Shown here one piece after another: positions 22,534 to 34,255 of a stretch of 64,000 nt of DNA (the first letter of the stretch is position 1; every line of letters starts with the position of its first letter). The DNA comes from Heloderma charlesbogerti (taxonomy: Eukaryota > Chordata > Lepidosauria > Squamata > Helodermatidae). The stretch spans positions 1,116,001 to 1,180,000 of the forward strand of contig JANEZZ010000522.1 in assembly GCA_026122225.1 (NCBI GenBank), in the 5' to 3' direction. Position numbers and translations under genes: made by a program. The notes under the pieces were generated by a model that saw only the letters and a list, made by a program, of their open reading frames with translations, ran no database searches and was not told the origin of the DNA.

Positions 22534-22696
22534 CACCAAAGTGGAATGCATATATAAATGTTCATGAGGTCATCATAATTTACATGTGAGCATTTGGACA
22601 TTTGCTGTTCACATTTATGATATATGAACAACCATGGCATCTGAGTAAATATGCCATTTTAATTTAACCATAGAACTAAGGGCTACTTCTACTAGG

Positions 22697-23110
22697 ACTG
22701 TGCACTGCCTCGTTATGAAGTCTGTTTTGGAGCAAAAGCCTTGTGATACGAGGCAGTTCAGAGCAGTACCGAGGTGCCCCGGGGCAAAGCGTGCCCCACA
22801 GAGCGCCTCCTCCGCCTCGTATATTTGGAGCTCTACTGAATGCCTCAGCAGTCCAGACAGGCAGTCTCCAAAATATCAAATTCTCAACGCTCACGTGGAG
22901 AGGCAGGAGGAGGAGGAGGAGGAGGAGGAGGAGGAAGAGGGAGGGAGGGAGGGAGGGAGGGAGGCAAGCGGACACAGGGAGGCAGGAAGGAGAGCACAGG
23001 AGGAGGGAGTGTGTTTTGGCGAATAGGAACCCTCAGCCAGAACCGACGCTAGCAGTCTCCAATCAGAGAAAGCATTGGAGAAAGCAGGTCTACTTCAGTG
23101 AAAGGCTGTG
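22697..23110. repeat. TAGGACTGTGCACTGCC repeat with purine microsatellite
   Basis: The start TAGGACTGTGCACTGCC resembles the left end at 16976. The phrase CTAGCAGTCTCCAATCA occurs here at 23049 and at 17231, so the two are relatives. A (GGA)n run at 22907-22935 is followed by (GGGA)n at 22938-22963. The right end is not defined. Confidence 0.45.
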
Positions 23111-23130
23111 CTCAGGCATTGTGCTAGCTG

Positions 23131-23919
23131 TAGGGATGTCAGAGAAATTAGGGATGTCAGAGAATTTCTCCACGAATCTCGGGGAGGCCGAATGCCAGCG
23201 CATTTGGCCGCCCGAAATTGGTGGAGAAACGGTCTGCCCCCCCTGTCCCCTCCCAGGATGGGACTTACCTTGCTTGAATGTCCCTGGCGGCGGTGGCTCC
23301 GGAGGTGGTTTGGCGGCGGTTCGGCGGTGGTTTGGCAGCAGCGGCCGGTCTTCTGACCGGCCGCTGCCGCCATTTCCAAGTAAAAAAAAAAAAATCGTGA
23401 TAGGCTACGTAAAGATTTACGTAGCCTATCATGGCTAGTTTTTTAAAAAACACCGTGATAGGCTACGTAAATCTTTACGTAGCCTATCACGGCTGACTTT
23501 GAAAGAAAGAAAAAATAGTGTTCCCCTTATTTTCGCCGTAGTCTACGTAAATGTTTACGTAGACTACACATGCAAAAATAAGGAACGCAAATGGTGGGGC
23601 CCATGAGCGCCGCCATTTGCGTACGCTCTTTTTTTTTTTTTAAGTCAGCCGTGATAGGCTACGTAAACATTTATGTAGCCTAACACGGCTGACTGCAGGG
23701 ACGCAAACGGCGGCAGCTATGGCTGCCGCCATTTGCGTCCCGGCAGGAGATGAGGTTTGGCGGCTGGAGGGACGGGGCACCTCCCCCCCGGCGAGAATTT
23801 TGGCGGGGAGGGGCGGAGTGCCTCCCCCCTGGCCAGAATTTCGGGGGGAAGGATGGAGCGCCTCCCCCCCACCGCGAAGCAAACTTCGGGATCAGGTAAG
23901 GGACTTTCGTCCATCCCTA
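23131..23919 (+). mobile_element. E4a, first unit of a double palindrome-array element
   Basis: The left end is duplicated: TAGGGATGTCAGAGAAAT at 23131 and again at 23149. Hairpins lie at 23396-23434, 23452-23491, about 23537-23568 (TAGTCTACGTAAA type) and 23648-23687. GC-armed hairpins built on CGCAAATGG lie near 23586-23622 and 23698-23741. GC repeats follow. Outward donors are GTAAGT (minus) at 23263-23268 and GTAAGG (plus) at 23896-23901. It ends CATCCCTA at 23919, with no target duplication of its own at that junction. Confidence 0.85.
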
Positions 23920-24808
23920 CAGAGAATTCCACCATGGATCTTGGGGAGGCCGAATGCCAGTGCATTCGGCCCCCCGAAATTGGTGGCGGAACTACCTGCC
24001 CCCCCGCCCCCCCGGGACGAGACTTACCTGGGGCGGATCTTCCAGGTGGTGGCGGCTGCGGTGGTGGCTGCGGCGGCTGTGGCGGCCGGTCTTCCAACTG
24101 GCTGCCACCACCGCCATTTCCAGTTTAAAAAAAAAAAAAAGACGTGATAAGCTACGTAAAGATTTACGTAGCCTATCACGGCTAGGTTTTTTTTTTTAAA
24201 AAAACCATGATAGGCTACGTAAATATTTACGTAGCTATCACGTCTGACTTAAAAAAATAAAAACAAACCACGCTTATGCAAATGGCGGCGTCTACGGCCA
24301 TCGCCATTTGCGTTCCTTATTTTGGCACGTCTTAGTCTACATCAAGATGTAAGTAGACTAAGACATCCGCTACGTCTGCTATGCTATTTGCGTTCCCGTT
24401 ATTTTCGCCATCTTAGTTTGCGTACGCGCGTTGTTGTTGGTTTTTTTTTAAAGTCAGACGTGATAGGCTACGTAAACATTTACATAGCCTATCACGGCTG
24501 ACTGCATTTGTGTACACACGTTGTTGTTGTTGTTGTTTTTAAGTCAGACGTGATAGGCTACGTAAACATTTAAATAGCCTATCACGGCTGACTGCAGGGA
24601 CGCAAACGGCGGCGGCTATGGCCGCTGCCATTTGCGTCCCTGCTAGCCAGCGGCCGGATGTCCGGCTGCTGGCGGAGCCGGCTGGCGGCTCCGCAGAATC
24701 CCTGTGGAGCGGAGCCGGCCGGCAAGGATTCCGGGGGGAGGGACGGAACGCCTCCCCCCCACCATCAACATAATCCGCGAACAGGTAAGTGACTTTCGTA
24801 CATCCCTA
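23920..24808 (+). mobile_element. E4b, second unit of the double element
   Basis: It begins CAGAGAATTCCACCATGG, lacking the terminal TAGGGATGT, directly against the E4a end. It ends CGTACATCCCTA. The octamer after it, GTAGCTGT (24809-24816), matches CTAGCTGT before E4a at 7 of 8, suggesting one duplication for the pair. It has 40-bp-type hairpins near 24143-24182, 24206-24242, 24459-24498 and 24547-24586, and a GGGACGCAAACGGCGGCGG hairpin at 24599-24642. Outward donors are GTAAGT on the minus strand (24022-24027) and plus strand (24785-24790). Confidence 0.85.
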
Positions 24809-24816
24809 GTAGCTGT

Positions 24817-25869
24817 GTCTTTGGGAGAGAGGGCTGGTGTGGGTAGATGACCATTTGTGCGTGTCTGTGCGTGTGCTTTCCTAGGAGTTGTTCCTTCAAT
24901 TTATTCAATTTTGATCACCATTAAGCTTTCCTCAGAATTTAAATTAAAAGGAAACAGCTTGGTTGTACTGGGAGCGTTCCCTTCTCTCGCTCCTTGATCG
25001 TCCATCCCCATTGAGACAGTGTCTTTTGCAACACCTCTTCCAGCTGCTTTCTCCTATATCTTTGTACCTCCAACTCATTTGTTATTTGTATTTGATTAGA
25101 TTCTATCTCTCCTTTCCATATTTTTTCAAACTAACATAGCTTTTCCTTGCAAATTGTTGCCATGCTCCCCCCCTCCCCATTCCTGTGGTTGTTCATCTTG
25201 ATTTTGGACTCTGGAAAAGGCTGTGTTTGTTGTGTAATAGCGAGCCTTACTTCTGCTTTCTCCATTGTATTTTCTTGTCATTTTTGTCAGTCAACTGTGT
25301 ATCTGTTAGATTTTTACAAGCCCACTCTTATTTAGAATTTTAAAAACAAACATTGACTTCTGCACATGTCTCCCTCCTTTAAGTCATATTCAAGCATTCA
25401 GTTTTTTCTTTCTTTCTAAATTCTTAAAGAAAGACATATTATAGCAGCCTATGTATGTAGTGTTTGTCCCTCCACCCCTGTGCTGAAGTGAACCATCTGT
25501 GTCTTCTCTGTGTTCATCCTCCCAAAATAGAAATTAAAGAAGGTTTTGTGTTTTTTTTAATTAGGGTTTGATTTGGTTGTTATCTAATCACCTGTGCTAT
25601 CTCCCTGTATTTCTTGAAGTTATCCTGCCTTCTATAAAAGAACATGAAATATAAAATAATAAATTAAAGACACCTGTCATTTGCTTAGGTAGTTCTGCTT
25701 TTCTTTAGCTCTTGTGTCTGTGTCCATGTATGTGTGTGTGCTAGGTTGTAGTTCCACCAACACTATACATCCAAATTTCAAGGAAGGGTTGAAAAAGCAT
25801 GAGACACATAGTATTTATATTAATTACCTTCTTATTCCAATAACAGTCCACTGTGTGGCAAAGCAATTC
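24817..25869. other. Unassigned intergenic sequence
   Basis: AT-rich with pyrimidine tracts; no gene or family is recognised. Confidence 0.45.
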
Positions 25870-26625
25870 AGTGCAATATGAGGCATCTTTGGGGTGTTGG
25901 CAGGGGCAGAGGTGGGGAGAAGTTACAGCTCTTTGCTTTGGGGTTTTCCTGGAAAAAATCACATTTCACCTGCACCTTGCACACAAGCCAGTGGGTCAAA
26001 GTGCCTGAAATGTGGCAAGTGGGATGCCCTCAAGGGGGGCTGGGAGGGCCTGGTTTTCACACACATCCATGGAAACAGGGAGAAGTTACAGCTCTTTGCT
26101 TTCTGAGTTTCCTTGGAAAACCTCAGCTATCACCAGCGCCTTGCACACAAGCCAGTGGGCCAAACTGCTTGAACTCTGGTTAGTGGAATGCTCTCGAGGG
26201 GTGCTGGAAGGCGCCCAGGTGTCATGTGCATGTGTGGAAATAGGGAGAAGTTATAGCTCTTTGAATGCTTTGTTCTGTGCACAGATGTTCTGTGGCAAAC
26301 ATCAGATTTCAATTCTGCCTAGCATAAAAACCGCCAGACTAAACTGTCCTAAATTTTGCAGATGGCCTCCTCTCCAGGGTTGTGGAGAGGTCTCCAAATT
26401 TCATGCCTGTGTCATAAAAACTAAAAAAGTTATGACCATTTGTGTTTGCCCATGCAAGTCAATGGGAAAACACCCCAAACGCGCGATCTGGATTACTGAA
26501 TTTCGCTTCGGATCCGGATTCAAGTCGGATTGGAAGGAGTCCGAATCAGTCCGAGGCAGATTGGAGTTGCTTTGGATGATCCGAAGCAGCATCCAAAGCA
26601 GATCGGGGGTCTGTGCACAGCTCTA
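25870..26625 (+). repeat. Dispersed repeat with internal units, CTGTGCACAGCTCTA end
   Basis: Three imperfect units of about 155 bp each begin with GAAGTTACAGCTCTTTGCTT-like text near 25919, 26081 and 26245. The same unit occurs singly at 18720-19050. The right end GTCTGTGCACAGCTCTA resembles CATGCACAGCCCCA at 19235. The long open frames here are by-products of the repeat. Confidence 0.5.
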
Positions 26626-27635
26626 ACTTCTACTTAGTGGACAAAAAAATGTAGCAGACGAGTTGGAGGCAGAGGAAACCTGGGGGAGAGAGAGAGAGAG
26701 ATCTCAGCTGGCACTCCATTGACATCACAAGCCAACCTGGGATATTACATTGGTACATCAACATTCATAATCTATAAGTAAGATAGAACATGTCTTGGGG
26801 GCAGGGAGAAAGAAAGAGAGAATGGATTCAAGTTGAAGTAGAGGTTATCAATGATAGAGGCAGAGACTGGCATGACAAAATGGGCAGACCAGGCAATCTG
26901 GGCTCATGCATTGCCGCTTGCATAACTGACTCGCTGTACAAACTGAGAGTATAACCCAGAACCCAAGGGTTGTTGCAAGCTGTACTGGGATACTCTCTTA
27001 GTTTGGGGCGGCACTGGGTCATCTCCACAGCATCAGAGGAAAACCCAAAGTTGCGAACCAATGCCAGACTCAGGGATGTCTATAAAATGATGCATGCTAT
27101 GCCTTAGACTCTATGCAAAGCAAAGGTTACTGTGATCTTTCACTGTGCTCTGAGACTACTCTGCAATAATCCATAATTTCTTTATATGAGAAGTCATATA
27201 TTTATAAACACAGAGTGTCACACACAGGTCATGAAAGTTTCCTGAAGTAAATATCCCAGAGGTATAAAAAGATAATCCCCAAAGGTTTGAAGGGCTGAAA
27301 GCCTAAATCCTCATTTGTCTAGATTTCTGCATGTGCTTCTAATTGATGCTAAAGCTGGGATATATTTGTGTAAACCAATTGGATACCAACTTGGTATCCA
27401 AGGTTATGATCTGAGCATTGCTGACATCACCAATGCTGGAGATAACCTATCTAGCATCAGACGAAGATTACCTGGGCATTCAGAGCCAAAGTAATCAGAC
27501 TTTGATTCACAACAACAACGACTTCTAATCACTTAAATAGAACTAAATGTGTAGGCAGCATGTAAAGAATACTGATCAGGTAGTTACCTCACACTTCCTT
27601 ACATGGTTTCTGTGGTCACACTCTGATGGTCGTAT
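26626..27635. other. Unassigned intergenic sequence
   Basis: No gene or recognised repeat, apart from a short (GA)n run near 26686. Confidence 0.45.
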
Positions 27636-27702
27636 TTGTTGTTGTTGTTCAGTCGTTCAGTCATGTCTGACTCTCCGTGACCCCATGGACCATAGCACGC
27701 CA
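27636..27702 (-). mobile_element. BovB (RTE) LINE 3' end scrap
   Basis: It reads (TTG)n, then TTCAGTCGTTCAGTCATGTC and GTGACCCCATGGACCATAGC. This is the reverse complement of the BovB terminus, with its tail at the left. Confidence 0.85.
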
Positions 27703-28303
27703 CTCCAAATGAATTGTTTTGTTTGTTTGTTTTGTATTTATTTAGCATTCTAAATACCATTCAGTACCATTCAGTAAAATGTGACAATAAAACATTCACC
27801 CAACTAGGAGTACCACGTGTCTGAGGGAAAGACAGATGGATACCTTTCCATTGGGACATTCCCACAAAACACTCCAGGAAGCCCATCATTTGAACTCTAG
27901 GACCTATGTTTCTTCCATAGTGGCAGCAGGTAGACATTTATACTGGAGAGGGACCCATTGTGGACTCAAGTACCTCACAAGATGTCTGGACCATGGAGAA
28001 TGGAAGCAAGGACTCCATCTAATCCATGAAAGTGAAGCTGACTGGCAGTGCCTTGAGGAGTGCTGAGGTTTCAGGAGCTCAAAACAGCCCTTCATCCAAC
28101 AGGAGGAGCTGTAGCAAAAACCTCACCAGAGTTGAGCAGAAGACGACTCAGGTCAAATACCCTGCGACTGGCTCCCATGTACCTTCATACCATGTACCAT
28201 GCACCATCAGGTTCTATATCATGAGCATCACCAGGATCTCATGGGTAATTCTGATGCTAGGGTCAATGGTGCAGATTGTACGGGGGGAAGGGATTGAAGG
28301 TAT
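27703..28303. other. Unassigned intergenic sequence
   Basis: A (TTTG)n patch lies at 27717-27735. No gene motif is seen. Confidence 0.4.
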
Positions 28304-28437
28304 AGGACAGCCCTCCCCAACCTGGTGCCCTCCAGAGGGTTGGGACCACAACTCCCAGCATTCCTGACCATTAACCAGGACTGATGGGAGTTGATGTCAA
28401 AACATATGGAGGACACTAGGTTGGGGAAGGCTGGTGT
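28304..28437. repeat. Dispersed inverted repeat copy
   Basis: The left arm is CCTCCCCAACCTGGTGCCCT and the right arm ends ACTAGGTTGGGGAAGGCTG. The core is ACAACTCCCAGCATTCCTGA with its return TGATGGGAGTTGATGTC. It forms a foldback of about 134 bp. Confidence 0.7.
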
Positions 28438-29193
28438 AGGAAATACACACATGAACCAAGTAACCCATGTATTGTGGAACTACAGATGTTACTGATGAGG
28501 AATTCAATATTTGATGACCCATTCTTTCCACGTTGTGCAAAACATATCCAGACACTTTCAATTATGGTTGAGCAAGTTGTGGCCTTTGAGAATTTTTTAA
28601 GAAATATTTCCAAGGTTACTTATATGCACAAGGGTGCAGGGCAGGCGAGTTCTCAAAATATCTCAGAACCTGTTTATCAACATGCAGAGATCTTAAGAAA
28701 AACTGACCGTAGGCAACAAAGTTATTGCTGCTGAATGCTTGGCACACACTTGAAAACACGCTCAAATTTGAGTTGCAAACAAATGTACTCTTACTTGGGA
28801 GCAAGGTCTGCTGAACACAATGGAATTTAGTTTTGAGCTAATGTGCAATGGATTGAGCAATAAACATGGCACTTCACTGCAATGCTTTGGCACTTGTCTC
28901 CTCCATAAAACTAAAACTGCATCCTGCATTCCTGTAATGTAACCTTTTGCATTTGCTATACCTTATCGATGGAAAGCCCGCTCTCCTCACATCCAGCTGG
29001 CTCATTCTGCTGTTGAATTAATATGAAAAACCAAATTTTTAATAAAGAAAAAAGTCATGTGTTTGCTCTAGCGTCTCCAACTCCACCCTTCCTCTGCCTT
29101 CTCTCCTGCTTCCTGTTTCCTTGTGTTCCCCATCTGTCTCTAGGTTCATAAGCATGAAAGCAGGACCTAGCTTCGTTACCATTAGTATACAGC
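28438..29193. other. Unassigned intergenic sequence
   Basis: No supported gene. A scrap of the ACTTGGGAGCAAGGTCTGCT repeat lies near 28793, with a short TAATAAAG A-rich run at 29040-29050. Confidence 0.4.
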
Positions 29194-31221
29194 ATCTGAT
29201 TATTTGAGGGATCCTCAAGACGATCGAACACGCTCTAGAGTGCATAATCGTGCCTACTGCATGGCAGTGCAGGCAGCAAAGAAGGTTTATTTTGCTGCCT
29301 CCATTGCATCCTCAAGTAGCCATCCAGCGGAGCTCTTCCGGGTGGTCCGGTGGTTAACATCTTCCCCAGTAAATGGGGCCCTGTCCCTGTCGAGGACCCA
29401 CTGTGACCTTTTTGCACTGCACTTTGAGGACAAAATTGCTTGTCTCTGCAGTGAACGTAATGCTGTTGTTCGTGCAGTACCAGTCGAAGTGTCTGATACC
29501 ACCATCTGCCCAATTTGTGGGATCAGTTCCAGTTGTTACGGCCTGATGATGCGGACAAGATGCTTGCAATAATGTGACCGACCATATGCCCTCTTGATCC
29601 CTGTCCCTCCTGGCTAATAAAAGCTAGCAGAGGGGGTATGACTGGGTGGGTCCAGGGAGTGATAAATGCTTCCCTATGGGAAGGGGTGGTCCCTGCTGCC
29701 CTTAAGGAGGCAGTAGTGTGGCCACTCTTGAAGAAGCCCACCCTGGACCCAACGGTATTAGACAACTACCACTCAGTCGCAAATACCCCTTTTCTAGGAA
29801 AGGTAGTTGAGAGGGTCGTGGTGGACCAACTGCAGGCACTCTTGGAGGATATTGATTATCTAGACCCATTTCAATCTGCGTTTCGTCCTGGTTACGGGAC
29901 TGAATCAGCCTTGGTTGCCCTGATGGATGACCTTTATCGAGAGAGGGACAGAGGGAGTGCAACCCTGTTAATTCTGCTTGATCACTCATCGGCTTTTGAT
30001 ACCATCGACCATGGTATCCTCCTGGATCAACTCTGTAGGATGAGTATTGGAGGCAGTGTGTTACAGTGGTTCCAGTCCTACCTATGGGGCCGATTTCAGA
30101 GAGTAACATTGGATGACTATTCCTCGGCCCCTTGGCAATTGAGCTATGGGGTGCTGCAGGGTACCATCTTGTCCCCAATGCTGTTTAATGACGCTGGGAG
30201 ACATTAGGGGATTTGGAGCTAGATGCCATCAGTATGCTGATGACACGCAGCTCTATCTCCCTGTGACATCTGAATCAGGAGAGCCTGTGCAAGTCCTGAA
30301 TCAGTCCTAGACTCAGTAATGGACTGGATGAGGGCCAATAAACTGAAGCTGAATCCTGGCAAGACGGAAGCCCTGTGGGTGAGAGGTTCCCGGGTCTGGG
30401 AGATAGGTTCATTGCCTGTTCTGGATGGGGCTGCACTCCCTCTGAAAGATGAGGTCCGTAGTCTGGGGGTACTCCTAGATCCATCATAGTTGCTGGAGGC
30501 CCAAGTGGCTGCTGCGGCTCGGAGTGCCTTTTACCAGCTTCAGCTGGTTCGCCAGTTATGGCCTCTGGACAGGGATAGCTTGACCACGGTGATACAGGCA
30601 TTAGTAACCTCAAGACTGGATAACTGCAATGCGCTCTATGTGGGGCTGCCCTTAAGGCTGGTCCGGAAGCTGGAGCTAGTGCAGAATGCAGGAGCTTGGC
30701 AGTTGTCGGGAGCTGCCCTGAAGGAACTGCACTGGCTGCCTATTCGCTACCAAGCCAGTTTTAAGGTATTAGTACTAGTGTACAAAGCCCTAAACAACCT
30801 GGGACCAGGATAACTGAGAGAGTGCCCGCTTCTTTACCAACCTGCCCAGTCACTGAGGTCATTAGAGGGCATGTTCCTGGTGGTTCCACATGGACATATG
30901 GCCCAGTTGGTGTCCACTAGGACAACAGCCTTCAGTGTGGTGGCCCCCCTTCCTGTGGAATTCTCTGCCTTTAGGGTCAGGCAGGTGCCAACCTTGTGTT
31001 CCTTCTGGATCCTCCTGAAAACGTTGTTATTTCAAGAGGCCTTCCTTGCATGACCAGCCGTGGTTTGTTAACTTCCACTTTATTGGGGTTTGTCTTTTAA
31101 AAAATGTTTTAACTCTTTTAACCTGCTGTTTTATTATTTTACTGTGTTGTTCACCGCTCCGAAATCTTCTGATGTGGAGCGGTATATAAATATTGTAAAT
31201 AAATAAATAAATAAATAAATA
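29194..31221 (+). mobile_element. CR1/L2-group LINE, best preserved copy (RT to 3' end)
   Basis: A 5'-truncated plus-strand element of about 2 kb. Linker text (SSHPAELFRVVRWL) is at 29204-29572. Reverse transcriptase follows at 29638-30207 with KEAVVWPLLKKPTLDP, LDPFQSAFRPGYGTESAL, motif A LLDHSSAFDTIDHG and motif B GVLQGTILSPMLFN. The catalytic YADD is encoded at 30233-30244, in a frame shifted from motif B by a small deletion near 30190. The C-terminal domain (30490-31053) has LVTSRLDNCNALYVGLPLRL and LKELHWLPIRYQ. The tail is (AAAT)n at 31196-31220. It is dead because of frameshifts and stops. Confidence 0.92.
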
Positions 31222-31340
31222 TCCTTAATCAGTCAGAACCATAAATGGATCATATATATTTATCCTGCTTTTCTTTAATAAATACCAAAGTGGCTAACAA
31301 CAACTACAACGAACAATTAAAACAATCAAGGTGAAATCCT
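31222..31340 (-). mobile_element. LINE 3' scrap
   Basis: ATTTATCCTGCTTTTCTTTA followed by AAAGTGGCTAACAACAAC is the reverse complement of a CR1/L2-group 3' UTR. No coding part is left. Confidence 0.45.
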
Positions 31341-31831
31341 ATACTTGAATTTCACTGGCTGAGGGGCCAGAGGATTTGGAGGATGCTCTGCTATGCCAAC
31401 ACAATGCTATATACTCTTCAACCATGAGAAATACGCCATGACCGACTATGAAATTCAGTCTTTCTTTGCCCACGGATGTTTCTTGGCCCTTGCTGCTCCC
31501 TTAAAGTTAGTATGTCACAATGCTGTAGTGACAGGAAGAAGACACAGTAGGCAGATTTCCCCTACTATGCAATCCTTAACAGATGTAGGAAACTTGTTCC
31601 TCTTTGGCTGCCTGGCTCACAGTTCCAATCTCTTCAGACTTCCTTTACCTGTTTACTTTCCCCTTGCCATTCCCTTTTATCCCTAGGACTTATGTGTGGT
31701 TCCCCCCTCCCCCAGTCCTACTTTCTCCTTGGTTCCTCCTTCCTTCAACTCCATGTCTCCACTACTCATTCTTTCCTCATGCTCCTGTTTTACATGCCAT
31801 GCCTGCCTTGTTCCACTTCCTTTAATGCCCT

Positions 31832-31962
31832 GGGTTGGATCCAAATTTAGTCATACACAGAGTAGACCCAATGAAATCAATAGGATTTAAGTTAGGTATG
31901 ACTTACTTAACCCAGTTATTTCAATGGGTCTACTCTAACAATGACTACATTTGGATTCAGCC
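31832..31962. repeat. Foldback repeat, TTGGATCCAAATTTAGTCAT family
   Basis: The left arm TTGGATCCAAATTTAGTCAT pairs with ATGACTACATTTGGATTCA at the right. Inner arms AGAGTAGACCCAATGAAAT and TTTCAATGGGTCTACTCT also pair. It is a short hairpin element without genes. Confidence 0.6.
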
Positions 31963-32896
31963 CCAAGCCTCTTGACCAGCCTCCCTAACATTCCTCTCTT
32001 TCTCCCACATAATGTTCAGTCAAGAAAGTTCTGTGAATTTCTACAGGAATCTCTGTATGGTAGCTTCTACTAGCTTCAGTTCCCTGCCCCCTCTGTCTTT
32101 TTCCTCAACCCACCATTGTTTACACTGGAGCTTTTCTTCAGTCACCTTACCTCTGGGTTCCATGCCCATTACTTTCCTCCCATTCAAGTCCTCTTCCCAA
32201 GCCTAACCTGGATGACAAACCTGCACCTTTTGCTATGGACTTGAATCGTGAGTTTATAATTCCAGTCAACCTCATAGTTTTTTTGTGCCTTTACAGAATC
32301 TGTCCTTCCAGTTTTCTGCCAACTCTATTCCTTAAGAAGTTGGAATGTTTGCAAACATTCTATACCATCATATAAGCCCAGCCAAGAGCATAATAAAATA
32401 TAAATTCCTTTGAACCACCCAAAGTGGTATAAAAGGTTAACATTTTCCTTGCATAAAACATCTTACAGAAGAAACAAAAGAAATAGTAAAACAAGAAAAT
32501 AATGTATTCTTTTATCATCATCGTAATGACCTCAGTTAGAGAAGGACTGGAACTCAGCTGTCCCAAAACAAAATCTAATGCTCAAGAACCCTTAGACCAC
32601 AATGGCTCTCTTGTTCTGGTCATACTCTCCTAAGGCTAAGCTAATATTGTCTCCATTCCGTTTTTTCCCTTTTCATTTCAGATTACACAGACCTTTGTTT
32701 GAGGCTTACTACAACAACAAATATTAAGTTCCATTCAATGTAAAAAGAAGCATTTTAAACAAACTGCTTATTAAAAATAAACTGAAACAAAATTCTCACC
32801 CATCCCAGGGAATGTAGAACTGTTAGCGCACTAGTAACAAAATTTCCATTTCCAGGCTCAGGAAGATGTGAGAGTGACTTAGGGATGGGATGGATT
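31963..32896. other. Unassigned intergenic sequence
   Basis: No gene or repeat is recognised. A possible LINE 3' scrap (CACCCAAAGTGGTATAAAAG) lies near 32417. Confidence 0.4.
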
Positions 32897-32900
32897 AGTC

Positions 32901-34251
32901 TGTTATGAAGTAGCTGTCATTTGAGTGAATAGTACTGACTCCATTTTGTGACACAGCCAAAAAGCCGGGTGTCTTCATCCCTATTCCCCAGCTGCAGCAA
33001 AGGTGGGAGAAAGGCACTGGAATGGGGTTAAGAGCATCATGCAAGACTAGATCAAGCAATTCAGTTTCTAATGGACTTCTTAAAATACATTCCCCAAAGG
33101 CAAAGGTGGGGGGTAAAACTTCAGCAAAACGTGAATTTGCTGAATCACAAGAGTGATATCTGGTAAGTTACCTAGTCATCTACCTGCAATATGCTCCCAT
33201 TGCTGAACTCCAGCCCTGACACCTGTCTTTAAATATGTAACACCATCTTTTGTTAAAAGAATAAGAGATAGTAAGTAGGACTTTTGTTTCTGGCAAGTAC
33301 AGCCATCATCCCCAAGCACCCTCTTTTGTTATACGGGGTGGGAGGCCAACTCAGTCTTTATCCCATAGCAAGTAGCACCATTTTCAGCACCTATGAGCAG
33401 TTTCTGGCTCTTCAGAGTTGTGATGTCACTGCCTTTCTCTGAACTGCATAAGAAGCCTCAGTTGGAGAAGGTCCAGAGTCCCCCTCTTTGCAGAGGTGGG
33501 GGGCCATGTTGCTGAAATCACTAGGTGCCTCACCCCTCCAGGGGTATGGTGCCACACTGCTGCTGAAATCACTCAAAGTCTCTCCTCCCAGAGGAAAGGC
33601 TCCATGCTGAAATCGCTGAAAGCACTAAGCTCCTTGCTTGCTAGGGCAAGGTGCCAAGAGTGGATGCTTTGCCTCCCCTAGTCAAGGCTCTCTGCTTTCC
33701 TTCCTCTTTACCTGTGGAACTGCAACTCACACTAGTTCCTGTCTTCAGGAAAGGGCTTCTGCCCAAGGAAAGGTATATTGCTTTTGGAAGTTCTTAGTAC
33801 AAATTGTAGCCTCTGTCCTGGCTTTCCCTTCTCTCTCTGTGTGTGTGTAGGCTTCAGGCCTTGGGGATACTCCTTCCCACAGTCTTGAAAGCTACTTTGA
33901 GGCCTGGAGCTCAGCTTCACCAAGAATGCTGCTAATTTCCCCACCAAAGCATAACTTGGTGAAAGCTGGAGCATCCACAATTGGTCTTAAGTGTTAAATC
34001 CATTTGCTCAGCTAATTCCCCCAAGACCAGCTTGTGTATTTGTAAATCTTTGTAAACCTCAATAAATGTACCATTGTGGCTTTATCTTCTCCAAAAGTGT
34101 CTGAGTGTGAATCTCTTTGGGTGGGAATCGCCTTCTTAGCCATAGGCACTCTATTGCCAATGTCTAAAGATTGCTTATAAGCAGGTGTGTGAGTCTTGTT
34201 AGAGCGTGTGCAAGTTTGTACATGGGTCTAACTAGAGCGCATCACATAACA
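32901..34251 (+). mobile_element. Solo LTR of an endogenous retrovirus
   Basis: The 1351-bp sequence begins TGTTATG and ends CATAACA, a perfect inverted repeat. It is flanked by a 4-bp duplication AGTC (32897-32900 and 34252-34255), the length typical of gammaretrovirus-like insertions. The U3 start carries GACTCCATTTTGTGAC, a phrase seen in several vertebrate retroviral LTRs. Three imperfect direct repeats start with GAAATCACT-like text at 33512, 33563 and 33609. A poly(A) signal is at 34061-34066. No internal gag, pol or env sequence adjoins it, so it is a solo LTR left by recombination. Class is inferred. Confidence 0.8.
34061..34066 (+). terminator. Poly(A) signal of the solo LTR
   Basis: AATAAA, followed about 30 bases later by a T- and GT-rich stretch (GTGGCTTTATCTTC, GTGTCTGAGTGTG). 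This is as expected for the R to U5 boundary. Confidence 0.6.
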
Positions 34252-34255
34252 AGTC

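Noticed and set aside
21825..22640. 271-codon minus-strand open frame across E3
   Set aside because: It crosses both ends of a transposon and contains its hairpins and GC repeats; it is a shadow.
25878..26626. Three overlapping plus-strand frames of 70-204 codons with Cys/His
   Set aside because: They repeat with the 155-bp units of a non-coding repeat and have no consistent frame.
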